A DNA stretch of 16,277 nt, taken from positions 1 to 16,277 of the forward strand of contig JAJYAE010000062.1 in NCBI GenBank assembly GCA_021779695.1. The letters are read 5' to 3'. This DNA comes from Acidobacteriota bacterium (lineage in GTDB: Bacteria; Acidobacteriota; Terriglobia; Terriglobales; Acidobacteriaceae). The notes beneath the pieces were generated by a model, which saw only the letters and a list, made by a program, of their open reading frames with translations, was not told the origin of the DNA and searched no databases. This document shows, one piece after another, positions 1-7,499 of this stretch; the first letter of the stretch is position 1; each line of letters opens with the position of its first letter. The position numbers were made by a program, and so were the translations under genes.

Positions 1-1230
1 AAGCACAGTAGCGGCTGGGTAGCGGGCGTTGAGCTGGGCAATCCCCTCCATTTCCATGCGCGTCATGCGCGCATATTCCAGATTGTCTTCAGGCGCGAAA
101 CCATAGGGCGGGTTCACAAACAAGCCAACGACGAAAGCGCCCGCGGCCAGCGACGTCAGGGCTTGCCAGAGCGGCGCCCTCTGATAAAGGGTGACGACCG
201 CGGTCAATATGACCAACGGGTACATGGGCAACAAATAGCGCGTGAGTAGCGCGCCGCCCAGGAGGCTGAAGAATGCTGCATTGACCAAGAGGAGATAGAA
301 AATGGATTGCGCTTCCTCAGAGAGCATTCCTGAACGCGGACGAGCATCAAGACCGCTCCGCACCGGCAAAAGCAAGGCAGCAACTGCCATGGCAACCAGC
401 ACGAAAAGGTTCATGTGAGCCGCAAGATGGAGCGTTCGGTGGCCGAACGCTGCGAGGATGCGCATGGGTGTGAGAGTGGCCTCGGCGTTGTAACGAAGGA
501 ACTCCGGATTACCAAATAGAAAGCCGGTCCTGCTGTAGTGCCATGCATACCAGGCGCCAAGCGGCAGCACCGCGGAGCAGAGCCAGGCGGTCTCACGAAA
601 CGGGAGTGAACGCTCCTGCCGAGACGCCTTGCGCGCATGCCAAAGGCGCAGTGCCGCGAGGGCCAGAGGAATAACAACCGCAGTCTCCTTGCAGAGGGTC
701 GCTGCGACAAACCAGGCGGCCGCAGCGCGCGGATTGCGACGCGCCGCCGGCAGGGCATAGACAAGCCCCCACAGCGTGCATGCCGCCGCAAAGATGTCGG
801 CATGGGCGAGACTGCTCTGTGCAAACCAGACCGGATAGAGCGCTGTCAGAATAACCGTCCACAGGGCAACGGCGGGCACAGGAACAAGACGCAGCGCGAG
901 GCGCCAGACTGCGAGCAGGCCCAGTGATGCCACCGTCAGCACGGCTTCTCGCGTGACCTCGGGAGAGTATCCGAAGAGCTTCCACCAGAGGGCGAGATAT
1001 ATGCTTGGCAACGGCGGATGAGCGTTGCTCAGCGTGGATGTCGGGATCAGCGATCCGGTGCGAAAGAAGTCCCAGGCAGCAGGAATGTAATAGCCTGCCT
1101 CATCCCAGTAGAAGGGAAGGCGGAGAAGCGTGAAATGACTGAGATAAAGAGCCGCAAAAAGGATGGGATAGATCATCCACAAGGGAAGCGGAGCATCCAT
1201 TCGAGGCTCAAGCCAATGTTTCCAACGCAT
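1..1230 (-). CDS. GT-C membrane glycosyltransferase, family 39 type (3' end beyond window)
   Basis: Reading the minus strand from ATG at 1230 gives 410 codons open to the window edge, so the C-terminus is missing. The protein has many hydrophobic helices (for example around residues 17-35, 85-110, 120-140) and the motif FYWDEAGYY at about 40-48. The Asp-Glu pair (D43, E44) in the first extracytoplasmic loop is the metal/catalytic signature of GT-C enzymes such as ArnT and the PMT family, which transfer sugars from polyprenyl-phosphate donors outside the inner membrane. A second typical feature is the NAHPPL segment at about 69-74. The acceptor cannot be told. An AAGG-type ribosome site lies just before the ATG; an internal ATG at residue 11 is a less likely start. 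It follows the DUF3467 gene by 30 bases, so the two are probably co-transcribed. Confidence 0.85.
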   Translation of the reverse strand, partial: MRWKHWLEPRMDAPLPLWMIYPILFAALYLSHFTLLRLPFYWDEAGYYIPAAWDFFRTGSLIPTSTLSNAHPPLPSIYLALWWKLFGYSPEVTREAVLTVASLGLLAVWRLALRLVPVPAVALWTVILTALYPVWFAQSSLAHADIFAAACTLWGLVYALPAARRNPRAAAAWFVAATLCKETAVVIPLALAALRLWHARKASRQERSLPFRETAWLCSAVLPLGAWYAWHYSRTGFLFGNPEFLRYNAEATLTPMRILAAFGHRTLHLAAHMNLFVLVAMAVAALLLPVRSGLDARPRSGMLSEEAQSIFYLLLVNAAFFSLLGGALLTRYLLPMYPLVILTAVVTLYQRAPLWQALTSLAAGAFVVGLFVNPPYGFAPEDNLEYARMTRMEMEGIAQLNARYPAATVL

Positions 1231-1260
1231 GCTTTTGACCTTCGCGACCGGTGAAACAGG

Positions 1261-1566
1261 CTAGTTCACCGGTCCCTGGGAGAAGCCATGGCTCTGCGGT
1301 TCCAGGTTGAGGGTTCCGAAGGCCTGCTCGTACTGCGCGAGGTTCTGACCTAGCACATTCCAAAGCGCCTTGGCCTGCTGTGGGCTGAGATAGATGGCCT
1401 GATGGTTCCGGATTGTGACCTTGTCGGGGCTCTCACTCGTTGCCAGGCCAAAGACGAGTAGAAAATCCCAGACACTGACGCGTACCTGGACGCTGTTTGC
1501 GTAGGATTCGCGATAGTCGGCGGCCTGCTCAAGGTTCATTTCGGGCTGCGGTGTGGAAGGACTCAT
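1261..1566 (-). CDS. DUF3467 family protein
   Basis: A 101-residue soluble protein. The block from about residue 28 to 86 matches the DUF3467 pattern: a VSVWDFLLVFG stretch, then a beta-rich segment, then AIYLSPQQAKALWNVL and a final QYEQAFG. This family is small, widespread in bacteria and of unknown function; I do not assign one. The start is supported by an AGGGA ribosome site six bases or so upstream of ATG. It sits 79 bases downstream of the tRNA-Leu gene on the same strand and directly upstream of the GT39 gene, so all three may share the promoter at 1804-1832. Confidence 0.75.
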   Translation of the reverse strand: MSPSTPQPEMNLEQAADYRESYANSVQVRVSVWDFLLVFGLATSESPDKVTIRNHQAIYLSPQQAKALWNVLGQNLAQYEQAFGTLNLEPQSHGFSQGPVN

Positions 1567-1645
1567 GGTGTCCCTAGATTAACGTGCCAGAGAAGGCGCG
1601 GCGAAGAGGTCACCAGAATCGCCCGAAAGGAATGGGAATCGAGGT

Positions 1646-1730
1646 TGGTGCGGAAGGCGGGACTTGAACCCGCAAGCCTTTTGGGCGCTAGCTCCTAAGG
1701 CTAGTGTGTTTGCCATTTCACCACTTCCGC
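1646..1730 (-). tRNA. tRNA-Leu (anticodon UAG)
   Basis: Read on the minus strand, the sequence folds as a class II tRNA. The seven-base acceptor stem GCGGAAG pairs with CTTCCGC. The anticodon arm is CTAGC-CTTAGGA-GCTAG, which puts TAG at 34-36 and so reads CUA codons. There is a long variable arm, and a T arm GCGGG-TTCAAGT-CCCGC. The discriminator is A and a CCA end is encoded (1646-1648), giving 85 bases in all. Confidence 0.97.
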
Positions 1731-1803
1731 AAGCCGCTGGGACACCGCGGGAAGAGAATACCGGCTGTCTAGCTGCTCTGCTGGCTTTTCTCCCTTGCCT
1801 ATA

Positions 1804-1832
1804 AGTGTAGAGGGATGCGGAACGGGTTGCAA
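1804..1832 (-). promoter_or_regulatory. sigma70-like promoter for tRNA-Leu
   Basis: On the minus strand TTGCAA (1827-1832) is followed after exactly 17 bases by TACACT (1804-1809). This gives a start point near 1797 and a leader of about 65 bases before the tRNA. Match and spacing are good for a housekeeping promoter; there is no experimental support. Confidence 0.5.
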
Positions 1833-1850
1833 TCAGAAGGGTGCGAAGTG

Positions 1851-1890
1851 ACCCATCGATTGGGTACGGTCGCGTCAGGCACAGCGACCG
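1851..1890 (-). terminator. tandem hairpins after the GGDEF gene
   Basis: Just past the GGDEF stop there are two adjacent perfect stems: a 7-bp stem at 1867-1873/1884-1890 (CGGTCGC with GCGACCG, 10-base loop) and a 5-bp stem at 1851-1855/1861-1865 (ACCCA with TGGGT). No T run follows, so this may be a factor-dependent end or mRNA 3' protection rather than a classical intrinsic terminator. Confidence 0.3.
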
Positions 1891-1918
1891 GAGTCCACGC
1901 CGTTTGCCATGCAGCTTT

Positions 1919-3289
1919 TCATCCGCGATTGGCTTTTCTCTGGCGTTTGTCCTTATACATGGCTTCGTCGGCGCGCGTCACCATGTCAGGGAGCGTCTCG
2001 GTGGAGTAATGCTCCGTGGTGACGTGGCCGATGCTGAAGCTGAGTGGAAATTTGCGATCGGTTAACTTGTTACGTTCCTCGGCCATGGCGCGGAGGCGCT
2101 GCGCGGCGATCTCGATCCCGACCATGCTGAATTGTCCTGCAATTACAAACTCGTCGCCACCGAATCGTCCCTTGACATCGCCTTCGCGGAAGCAGATCTG
2201 CACAATCTCGCCCGTCTCTGCCAGGTAAGAAGAACCAACCTGATGGCCCTGCTGGTCGTTGATCTGCTTCAGCCCGTCCAGATCGAGGAACAGCACGGAA
2301 AAGGGCTGTTGCGCGCGCCGTGCAAGGCGTAACGTATGCTCCGCGAGGAGGTAGAAGCCTCGCATGTTGTAGAGCCCGGTCAGCTCGTCTCGGAGCGTGA
2401 GATCATGAATCTCCTTCTCCATTTCATTGATGCGCCATACGACGATGAGGAGAAAAAGCAATGCGATGGCAACCGCCAGAGCGGTCAAGATGGCGGCAGC
2501 GAAGTGCTCGGGCAGGAGCCTGCGAAAACCGTTCTGGGCTTCAATGGTTTCGCGGACAAAGGGCCAGACAAGCAAGACCGGAGCAAAACCACGCGCAATT
2601 CTGCTGCCGATTCCGCTGCCCAGAAAGATGGAGAAGACTCCGACCTCAGCCTGTCGAAAGACGATGACCACCGTGAGGAGAACGAGACAGAGCAGAGCAA
2701 GGGGAGCGATCAGATTGTCGCTGGTCAAGCCAAAGAGCCCCAGAGTACCGAAGAGACTCTGCGAAATGAGAATCAAAACCAAGAAGCCAAGGCCAACGAC
2801 GATCGAGTCCGCGGCGACTTTCATCCAGGCGCCTTGAAATTGCAGCAGGAATAGCACGATGGAAAGCGCAAGGAAGGCGATAACAGCCTGCAGCCCTCCG
2901 CTGCCCGCGACCAGAACCCCTTGAGCGTTTGTTGGAAAGCTGTAAGTCAAAACTGGGAGATGTTTGATGTTGGCGAGCAGATTGGCTGCCATCAGGACGG
3001 CAGGAATCAACGCGACAAAGCGTCCTGCTCGAACGACGAAAACCGGATTACGAGTCTCGGTCAAAATCAGGCTGAAGGTGCAGAACAGCGCGCCGAGCGC
3101 AATCGGGAGACTGATGGTGGGCAGGATGACGGGCAACCTGTCGGCCACTGACGGTTCAATCCAGACGGTGACCGTGTACAGAGAGGCGATGAAGACGAAG
3201 CCTAAAAAGATCCTCTGCACCAGAAGCAGGCGGCGCTGCCATGCGGGGTCGGGTTGGCCGGGCGGCAATGTCGCGGGAGGCAGAGTCAT
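1919..3289 (-). CDS. membrane-bound diguanylate cyclase (GGDEF protein)
   Basis: A 456-residue protein that should make cyclic di-GMP from two GTP at the inner membrane. Residues 20-285 form about eight hydrophobic helices with no named sensor domain that I recognise. A short linker (286-298, EMEKEIHDLTLRD) leads into the GGDEF domain. Catalytic features are intact: DLDGLKQIND at about 336-345 and RFGGDEF with GGDEF at 377-381. The inhibitory-site motif RxxD (REGD, 368-371) lies five residues before GGDEF, as in PleD, so product feedback is likely. The late ADEAMY segment (440-445) is also typical. No EAL domain is present. The ribosome site is weak. The lactonase-like gene lies 182 bases upstream on the same strand; co-transcription is possible but not shown. 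Confidence 0.93.
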   Translation of the reverse strand: MTLPPATLPPGQPDPAWQRRLLLVQRIFLGFVFIASLYTVTVWIEPSVADRLPVILPTISLPIALGALFCTFSLILTETRNPVFVVRAGRFVALIPAVLMAANLLANIKHLPVLTYSFPTNAQGVLVAGSGGLQAVIAFLALSIVLFLLQFQGAWMKVAADSIVVGLGFLVLILISQSLFGTLGLFGLTSDNLIAPLALLCLVLLTVVIVFRQAEVGVFSIFLGSGIGSRIARGFAPVLLVWPFVRETIEAQNGFRRLLPEHFAAAILTALAVAIALLFLLIVVWRINEMEKEIHDLTLRDELTGLYNMRGFYLLAEHTLRLARRAQQPFSVLFLDLDGLKQINDQQGHQVGSSYLAETGEIVQICFREGDVKGRFGGDEFVIAGQFSMVGIEIAAQRLRAMAEERNKLTDRKFPLSFSIGHVTTEHYSTETLPDMVTRADEAMYKDKRQRKANRG

Positions 3290-3471
3290 GACGATAGCTC
3301 AGTGCAATTCAGCGGCATAAAAGCGCAACTGGGACCCAGATGCTCCGGCGAATCCCGATTTGGCCGCTCTTTTTGGAATATCAGATTTGCCGCACGCGGA
3401 TAAGAGGAATTCACACCCGGAAACTCAATCGATACTATGCCGAAAGGAGCTGAGCTTGCCGCTCGCGACGC

Positions 3472-4329
3472 TCAGCAGGACAGATCCTCAGAGACTGTGT
3501 CGATGCGATAGATGCGCGCGCAGGCGCCTCCAAGAATCGAGGCGCGCTCCGAAGCACTGAGCGGTTGGGTGTAGTCTACCCCGATAGCCATCACGGAGCC
3601 GTAATCTCCACTCAAGGTGCAGACCGGCCAATCGGACCCAATCATCAGACGCTCTGGGCCAAAGGCCTCGAGTGCCACATCGAGGTACGGCAGAAAGTCC
3701 TCGCGGCGCCAGGCATTCCAGCGCGCCTCAGTCACCATGCCGGAGAGTTTGCAGGCGACATTGGGACATCGAGCCAACTCTCGCAGATCCCTGCTCCAGG
3801 GTTCGATCTGCCCTTCGGCGATCAAGGGCTTTGCCAAATGATCGAGCACAAACTGCTGGTTGGGAAAGGCGCGGACGAGTTGTGCCGCGAGTGGCAGGTG
3901 TCGAGGATAAATGAGAATGTCATAGACAAGCCCGTGCGCAGCAAGCCGGCCAATTCCCCTCTGGAACTCAGGACGCAGCATGAAGTCATCCTCTGGCTCA
4001 TCCTGCAAAACGTGGCGCAGGCCGACCAGACGCCGATTGGGGACAAGCTCTTCCAGTTGGGTGTCAAGCTGCGGAGAACAGAGATCGACCCATCCCACGA
4101 CGCCTTTCACAAGGGGATGGCCAGCTGCAAGTTCCAGCAGCCAATGCGTCTCTTCCAGGGTTTGGCGTGCCTGCACGGCGATGGAGCCATTGATGCCATT
4201 CGCATGCAGAAGCGGCGCCAAATCGTCCGGGAGGAAGTCGTGCTTCAGCACCTTCATCGCGTCGCTGATCCACGAATATTCGAGAGGGGTGTACCGCCAG
4301 AAGTGCTGGTGCGAGTCGATTCGAATCAT
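3472..4329 (-). CDS. amidohydrolase, L-fuconolactonase-like
   Basis: A 285-residue TIM-barrel metal hydrolase of the amidohydrolase 2 / COG3618 group, which opens sugar lactones such as L-fucono-1,5-lactone or L-rhamnono-lactone. The start at 4329 puts the metal motif at the very N-terminus, as in the family (IDSHQHFW, H7 and H9). Other signatures are AVQARQTLEETHWLLELA (51-68), RHVLQDEP (105-112), FVLDHLAKP with H164, CKLSGMVTEA and GSDWPVC with D233. The open frame continues upstream to 4542, but those 71 codons do not resemble the family and run into the divergent promoter region. No sugar dehydrogenase or dehydratase lies next to it, so the true substrate is uncertain. It is divergent from the permease gene at 4512. 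Confidence 0.85.
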   Translation of the reverse strand: MIRIDSHQHFWRYTPLEYSWISDAMKVLKHDFLPDDLAPLLHANGINGSIAVQARQTLEETHWLLELAAGHPLVKGVVGWVDLCSPQLDTQLEELVPNRRLVGLRHVLQDEPEDDFMLRPEFQRGIGRLAAHGLVYDILIYPRHLPLAAQLVRAFPNQQFVLDHLAKPLIAEGQIEPWSRDLRELARCPNVACKLSGMVTEARWNAWRREDFLPYLDVALEAFGPERLMIGSDWPVCTLSGDYGSVMAIGVDYTQPLSASERASILGGACARIYRIDTVSEDLSC

Positions 4330-4427
4330 CCTGGACCCGATTCTCGCAGGCAGTGAGTCCGGAAGCAAACCCTGAAGTGGCGGGCCCAGGTTTTCCGCGA
4401 GCGCAGCCGCACGGACGCAATATGATG

Positions 4428-4445
4428 GGAAGTGGGAACACTTCC
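4428..4445. promoter_or_regulatory. perfect 7-bp palindrome in divergent gap
   Basis: GGAAGTG (4428-4434) and CACTTCC (4439-4445) are separated by GGAA, an 18-bp perfect dyad in the 182-base gap between the lactonase-like gene and the permease gene. It could be an operator for a dimeric regulator acting on one or both genes. Alternatively, in a plus-strand transcript, it could be a hairpin capped by a GNRA-type tetraloop. Confidence 0.35.
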
Positions 4446-4511
4446 GCAGACCCTGCGCGCTCGGGTGAAATCTTCTCGAAACAAAGTTGAAGAGCGGCGC
4501 ATCTGAATCAA

Positions 4512-5795
4512 ATGGACGGCATGAATCCAGTCGAACAGGCACGTCAAAGCGCCTTCCAACAAACGCTGCTGAGTGCGCGCCGCACCATGCTGATGAGCGA
4601 GGTCATCAAGCTCGCTATCGACAGCTTTCGCGCGAGCAAGCTGCGTTTTGCCTTGACGGCGCTGGGCATGGTCATCGGCACAGCATCCGTCATCCTGGTG
4701 GTGACCATAGGGCTGACCGGGCGGCGTTTCATCCTCGACGAAATCCAGAAGATCGGCACCAACATGATCGAAGTGGAATACTCCGGCGGGGGCGCAACAG
4801 GCGCGGAGAATATCCTCTACAACGATTACCTGACCCGGGAAGATGAGTCGGCGGTGCTGAGCCAGGTGCCGAGCGTGCTTTATTCCTCCCCAATGTTGGA
4901 GATGCACGACCGCATCAGCTTTGGCGGGGGCGTGGTCAAGGACACACTCGTTCTTGGCGTCAGCCCACAATACAAAGACGTACGGAACCTGATTGTATTG
5001 TCGGGCAGATTCTTTGACGATCAGGACGAAAAGGAACACATCAAGTGCGCGGTTGTAACGGTGCCGTTCGCGCGCGCGATGTTCGGCAGTCCGCAAGAGG
5101 CGATCGGCCAGACGTTTTCAATCAGCAGAATTCCGTTCACAATCATCGGCACATTCAAAGAGAGCGTCGATACCTTCGGACAGTCGGAGATTTCCGATCA
5201 GACGATCCTGATTCCCTATTCGGTGGCGCGGTACTTCACGGGCACGGACACCGTGAAGCAGATTTTTTTCTCCATTCGCAATATGGACCAGGTGCCGGAG
5301 GCATCGAGGGATATCCACCACGTCATCGCATCGCGCCACAAGAAAAATTCTGTCTACACCGTTTTCAACATGACGGAACTGCTGAGTACGGCGGCATCAA
5401 TTTCCAATATCCTGACGGCTGTCCTGGTGATGGTGGCCGCGGTCACTCTGGCTGTGGGGGGCGTTGGCATCATGAACATCATGCTCGCCAATGTCCGGTC
5501 AAGAATTCGTGAGATTGGGATTCGGAAGGCTTTGGGTGCCACCTACCGGGAGATCAAGCTGCAGTTTCTTGCGGAAGCCGTGATCATTTCACTGACGGGC
5601 GGAGTGATTGGCATCGTGGTTGGACTAGCGGTACCCCTGTCGGTCCGGTTTTTCACGGACTATCGACTCCCCGTTTCACCATGGTCGGTCGTGATCGCAC
5701 TGATTGCAGCAACCCTGGTTGGAGTCCTGTTTGGCACCGTGCCAGCGACACGCGCGGCGCAACTGGATCCCGTCGAATCGCTGAAATATGAGTAA
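4512..5795 (+). CDS. ABC transporter permease, MacB/FtsX type
   Basis: A 427-residue inner-membrane permease of the MacB family with no ATPase domain. One helix at about 44-70 (ALTALGMVIGTASVILVVTI) is followed by a large periplasmic MacB_PCD-type domain (about 71-285). Three C-terminal helices come next (about 300-325, 354-380, 390-410). The coupling-helix segment REIGIRKALGA (about 333-343) and the ending RAAQLDPVESLKYE are hallmarks. MacB-type systems use ATP hydrolysis for mechanical work on periplasmic substrates or lipoproteins, but the required ATPase gene is not in this window. The start is ambiguous: 4512 has only a distant GAAGAG; ATGs at 4521, 4587 and 4593 are possible, and the family usually begins near the last two. 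The stop overlaps the start of the next small gene. Confidence 0.9.
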   Translation: MDGMNPVEQARQSAFQQTLLSARRTMLMSEVIKLAIDSFRASKLRFALTALGMVIGTASVILVVTIGLTGRRFILDEIQKIGTNMIEVEYSGGGATGAENILYNDYLTREDESAVLSQVPSVLYSSPMLEMHDRISFGGGVVKDTLVLGVSPQYKDVRNLIVLSGRFFDDQDEKEHIKCAVVTVPFARAMFGSPQEAIGQTFSISRIPFTIIGTFKESVDTFGQSEISDQTILIPYSVARYFTGTDTVKQIFFSIRNMDQVPEASRDIHHVIASRHKKNSVYTVFNMTELLSTAASISNILTAVLVMVAAVTLAVGGVGIMNIMLANVRSRIREIGIRKALGATYREIKLQFLAEAVIISLTGGVIGIVVGLAVPLSVRFFTDYRLPVSPWSVVIALIAATLVGVLFGTVPATRAAQLDPVESLKYE

Positions 5796-5940
5796 AGTTC
5801 CCGTACAGAAGCCGGATCAGGATCCAACTCCCTCCAGCGCGCCCAACCTCGTGTTGCTCTATTGCCTGATTGCCCTGGCTATGATCGCGGCAATTGGGAT
5901 AGCGCTTCTGATTGTCCGCCCATTTTATCTTCGGCACTGA
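5788..5940 (+). CDS. small single-helix membrane protein coupled to the permease gene
   Basis: A 50-residue frame that starts at ATG inside the last codons of the permease gene (eight-base overlap, ATGAGTAA), an arrangement typical of translational coupling. The N-terminal part is polar and proline-rich (PVQKPDQDPTPSSAPN, 5-20). It is followed by one clear membrane helix (about 21-43, beginning LVLLYCLIALAMIAAIG) and a short basic tail ending RPFYLRH. I know no family for it. The layout suggests a small partner of the permease. Its last 62 bases lie opposite the end of the Trm112-like gene, which leaves some doubt that it is real. Confidence 0.55.
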   Translation: MSKVPVQKPDQDPTPSSAPNLVLLYCLIALAMIAAIGIALLIVRPFYLRH

Positions 5941-6115
5941 AGCTGCACCGTTCGGCGATCAGGACGGGAATGCCGTCTACCACCGGGAAAATGCATGCGC
6001 AGGTGGCGCACCGCAGGCCATTGGGATCTGCGCGCAGGGCGCTAAAGCAAGTGGGACAGACAAGAATATCGGCCCATTCTCCGATAGGTGCCGGATTGAG
6101 GCGGGTCTGGCTCAT
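5879..6115 (-). CDS. Trm112-like zinc-ribbon protein
   Basis: A 78-residue protein whose middle matches the Trm112p family: LVCPTCFSALRADPNGLRCATC (zinc-binding cysteines C20, C23, C36, C39) followed by FPVVDGIPVLI (43-53). Eukaryotic and archaeal Trm112 activates several methyltransferases that modify tRNA, rRNA or release factor; bacterial members are short and mostly untested. The protein is slightly longer than the usual 60 or so residues, with an extra N-terminal segment of about 12 and a C-terminal tail. It begins 24 bases after the plsX stop and is probably the last gene of the yceD-rpmF-plsX operon. I see no good ribosome site, so it may depend on coupling. Confidence 0.8.
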   Translation of the reverse strand: MSQTRLNPAPIGEWADILVCPTCFSALRADPNGLRCATCACIFPVVDGIPVLIAERCSFSAEDKMGGQSEALSQLPRS

Positions 6116-6139
6116 GAGATCAGGGCTGCAAGGAATGGA

Positions 6140-7192
6140 TTACTGAATGACAGCCTCTGCGCCATCATCGGCGCCGGCATGCTTGCGCTGTGGGCGCTTG
6201 GCGAACTCAGCTTCGATGCGCTCATTGGTGCCTGCCTTGGCAAACTCCTGGGCAACGCGAATGCCGTTGTAGATGGCCACATCGTTGGACGAGCCGTGGC
6301 CGATGATGCAAACGCCCCGCACGCCGAGCAGTTGTGCGCCGCCATACTCGGTATAGTCGAGCCTGCGGCGGAAGTCGTTGAATGCACGGCGCGAGAGCAG
6401 TGCCCCCACTTGTGCCGTCACTGTGCGGGTGAGGGACTCACGCAGCACGTCGCGCACGAAGCGGCCGATTCCCTCGCTGGTCTTCAATGCAACATTGCCG
6501 ACGAATCCATCGCAGACAATGACGTCTGCATGGCCGTTGAAGATGTCACGGCCTTCCACATTGCCGATGAAATGGATCGGGAGCGCCTTCAGGAGCGGAT
6601 ACGCCTCGCGGGTTAGATCGTTACCCTTGGTCTCTTCCTCGCCGATAGAGAGAAGGCCGACGCGAGGCTGCCGAATCTTGAGCACGCTGCGGGCATACAT
6701 CTCACCCATCACGGCGAACTGCTCGAGGTTTTGCGCCTTGCAGTCCACGTTCGCGCCGACGTCCAGCAGCACGCAGGGATTACCCTTTGAGGTCGGCATG
6801 GGCGTCGCCAGCGCTGGGCGGTCCACGCCGGGCATGGCGCCCAGAACCATTTTGGCGGTCGCCATGGCTGCGCCTGTGTTGCCGGCCGTAACAAAACCGG
6901 CGACCTTGCGCTCGCGGACGAGCTTTAGTCCAACACGCATGGAACTGTCTCGCTTTGAGCGGACAGCGTGCGCTGCCTTTTCGCCCATCCCAATGCGCTC
7001 CGAGGCGTGGTGAATGACGATCGGCAGGTCTTCGTTTTCCAGATGCTCATCAAGCAAGTCGCGCAATTCCGGCTCGGGCCCAACGAGATGCACCCGCACG
7101 GGCAGTTGCCGGCAGGCGAGAATCGCCCCCCGAATTTCCGGCTCGGGAGCCTTATCGGAACCGACTGCGTCCAGCGCGATGTCGATCAGCAT
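6140..7192 (-). CDS. plsX: phosphate acyltransferase PlsX
   Basis: PlsX converts acyl-ACP and phosphate to acyl-phosphate, the acyl donor for PlsY in phospholipid synthesis; it is a peripheral inner-membrane enzyme. The 350-residue protein has the expected length and signatures: [16 protein letters not shown] at the N-terminus (the usual family text is closer to DAMGGD), [31 protein letters not shown] and [15 protein letters not shown]. The start at 7192 places the first strand at residue 2 as in the family; the open frame upstream of it overlaps rpmF and is rejected. It begins 11 bases after the rpmF stop, with no ribosome site of its own, which points to coupling. Confidence 0.97.
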   Translation of the reverse strand: MLIDIALDAVGSDKAPEPEIRGAILACRQLPVRVHLVGPEPELRDLLDEHLENEDLPIVIHHASERIGMGEKAAHAVRSKRDSSMRVGLKLVRERKVAGFVTAGNTGAAMATAKMVLGAMPGVDRPALATPMPTSKGNPCVLLDVGANVDCKAQNLEQFAVMGEMYARSVLKIRQPRVGLLSIGEEETKGNDLTREAYPLLKALPIHFIGNVEGRDIFNGHADVIVCDGFVGNVALKTSEGIGRFVRDVLRESLTRTVTAQVGALLSRRAFNDFRRRLDYTEYGGAQLLGVRGVCIIGHGSSNDVAIYNGIRVAQEFAKAGTNERIEAEFAKRPQRKHAGADDGAEAVIQ

Positions 7193-7203
7193 GGTCGGAG
7201 GTG

Positions 7204-7392
7204 CTACTTGGCAGCTTCCTTGGTTTCCAGCACGGTGCGGCCTTTGTAGTCGCCGCACTTGGGGCAGGCGCGATGAGGCAGCTTTTTCTCGTGACAGCTG
7301 GGGCACTCAGAGAGGCTGCTCGCGGTCAGAAAGTCGTGCGCGCGGCGGTTGGCGGTGCGGCGCGCGGAGTGGCGCCTTTTTGGATTCGGCAT
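7204..7392 (-). CDS. rpmF: 50S ribosomal protein bL32
   Basis: A 62-residue basic protein with the L32 opening [19 protein letters not shown] and a zinc-ribbon pattern ([17 protein letters not shown]). All four cysteines are present, so this is the zinc-binding form. The ATG at 7392 has a strong AAAGGAA ribosome site about seven bases upstream; a longer frame to 7443 is not used. It lies between yceD and plsX in the order conserved across many bacteria, linking ribosome production to phospholipid synthesis. Confidence 0.97.
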   Translation of the reverse strand: MPNPKRRHSARRTANRRAHDFLTASSLSECPSCHEKKLPHRACPKCGDYKGRTVLETKEAAK

Positions 7393-7435
7393 GATGCAAT
7401 TCCTTTCGTGTCCCTGCCCGATCTCCCTCCGGATC

Positions 7436-7453
7436 AGGACCATACACGGTCCT
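7436..7453 (-). other. small hairpin in the yceD-rpmF gap
   Basis: In the 107-base gap between yceD and rpmF the minus strand carries AGGACC-GTGTAT-GGTCCT, a 6-bp stem with a 6-base loop, about 45 bases before the rpmF start. No T run follows. It could be an RNA processing signal or mean nothing. Confidence 0.2.
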
Positions 7454-7499
7454 CACTGCCGTCTGGCACGTTCGGGACATCCAAAATCTAGGGGGTCGT

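Noticed and set aside
411..985. Minus-strand frames of 137 and 130 residues
   Set aside because: They are other frames of the GT39 gene, whose own frame is open from 1230 to the window edge and has clear membrane helices and the WDE motif.
2336..2854. 172-residue plus-strand open frame
   Set aside because: It lies wholly opposite the GGDEF protein's membrane region, is highly polar and repetitive (the antisense of hydrophobic codons) and resembles no family.
3329..3339. CTGGG-A-CCCAG palindrome upstream of the GGDEF gene
   Set aside because: Only five bases per arm; expected by chance in a window of this size.
3565..4356. 263-residue plus-strand open frame
   Set aside because: Shadow of the lactonase-like gene, which has complete family motifs on the minus strand.
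4326..5096. 256-residue minus-strand open frame
   Set aside because: Antisense to the MacB-type permease gene; histidine- and aspartate-rich text typical of a shadow frame.
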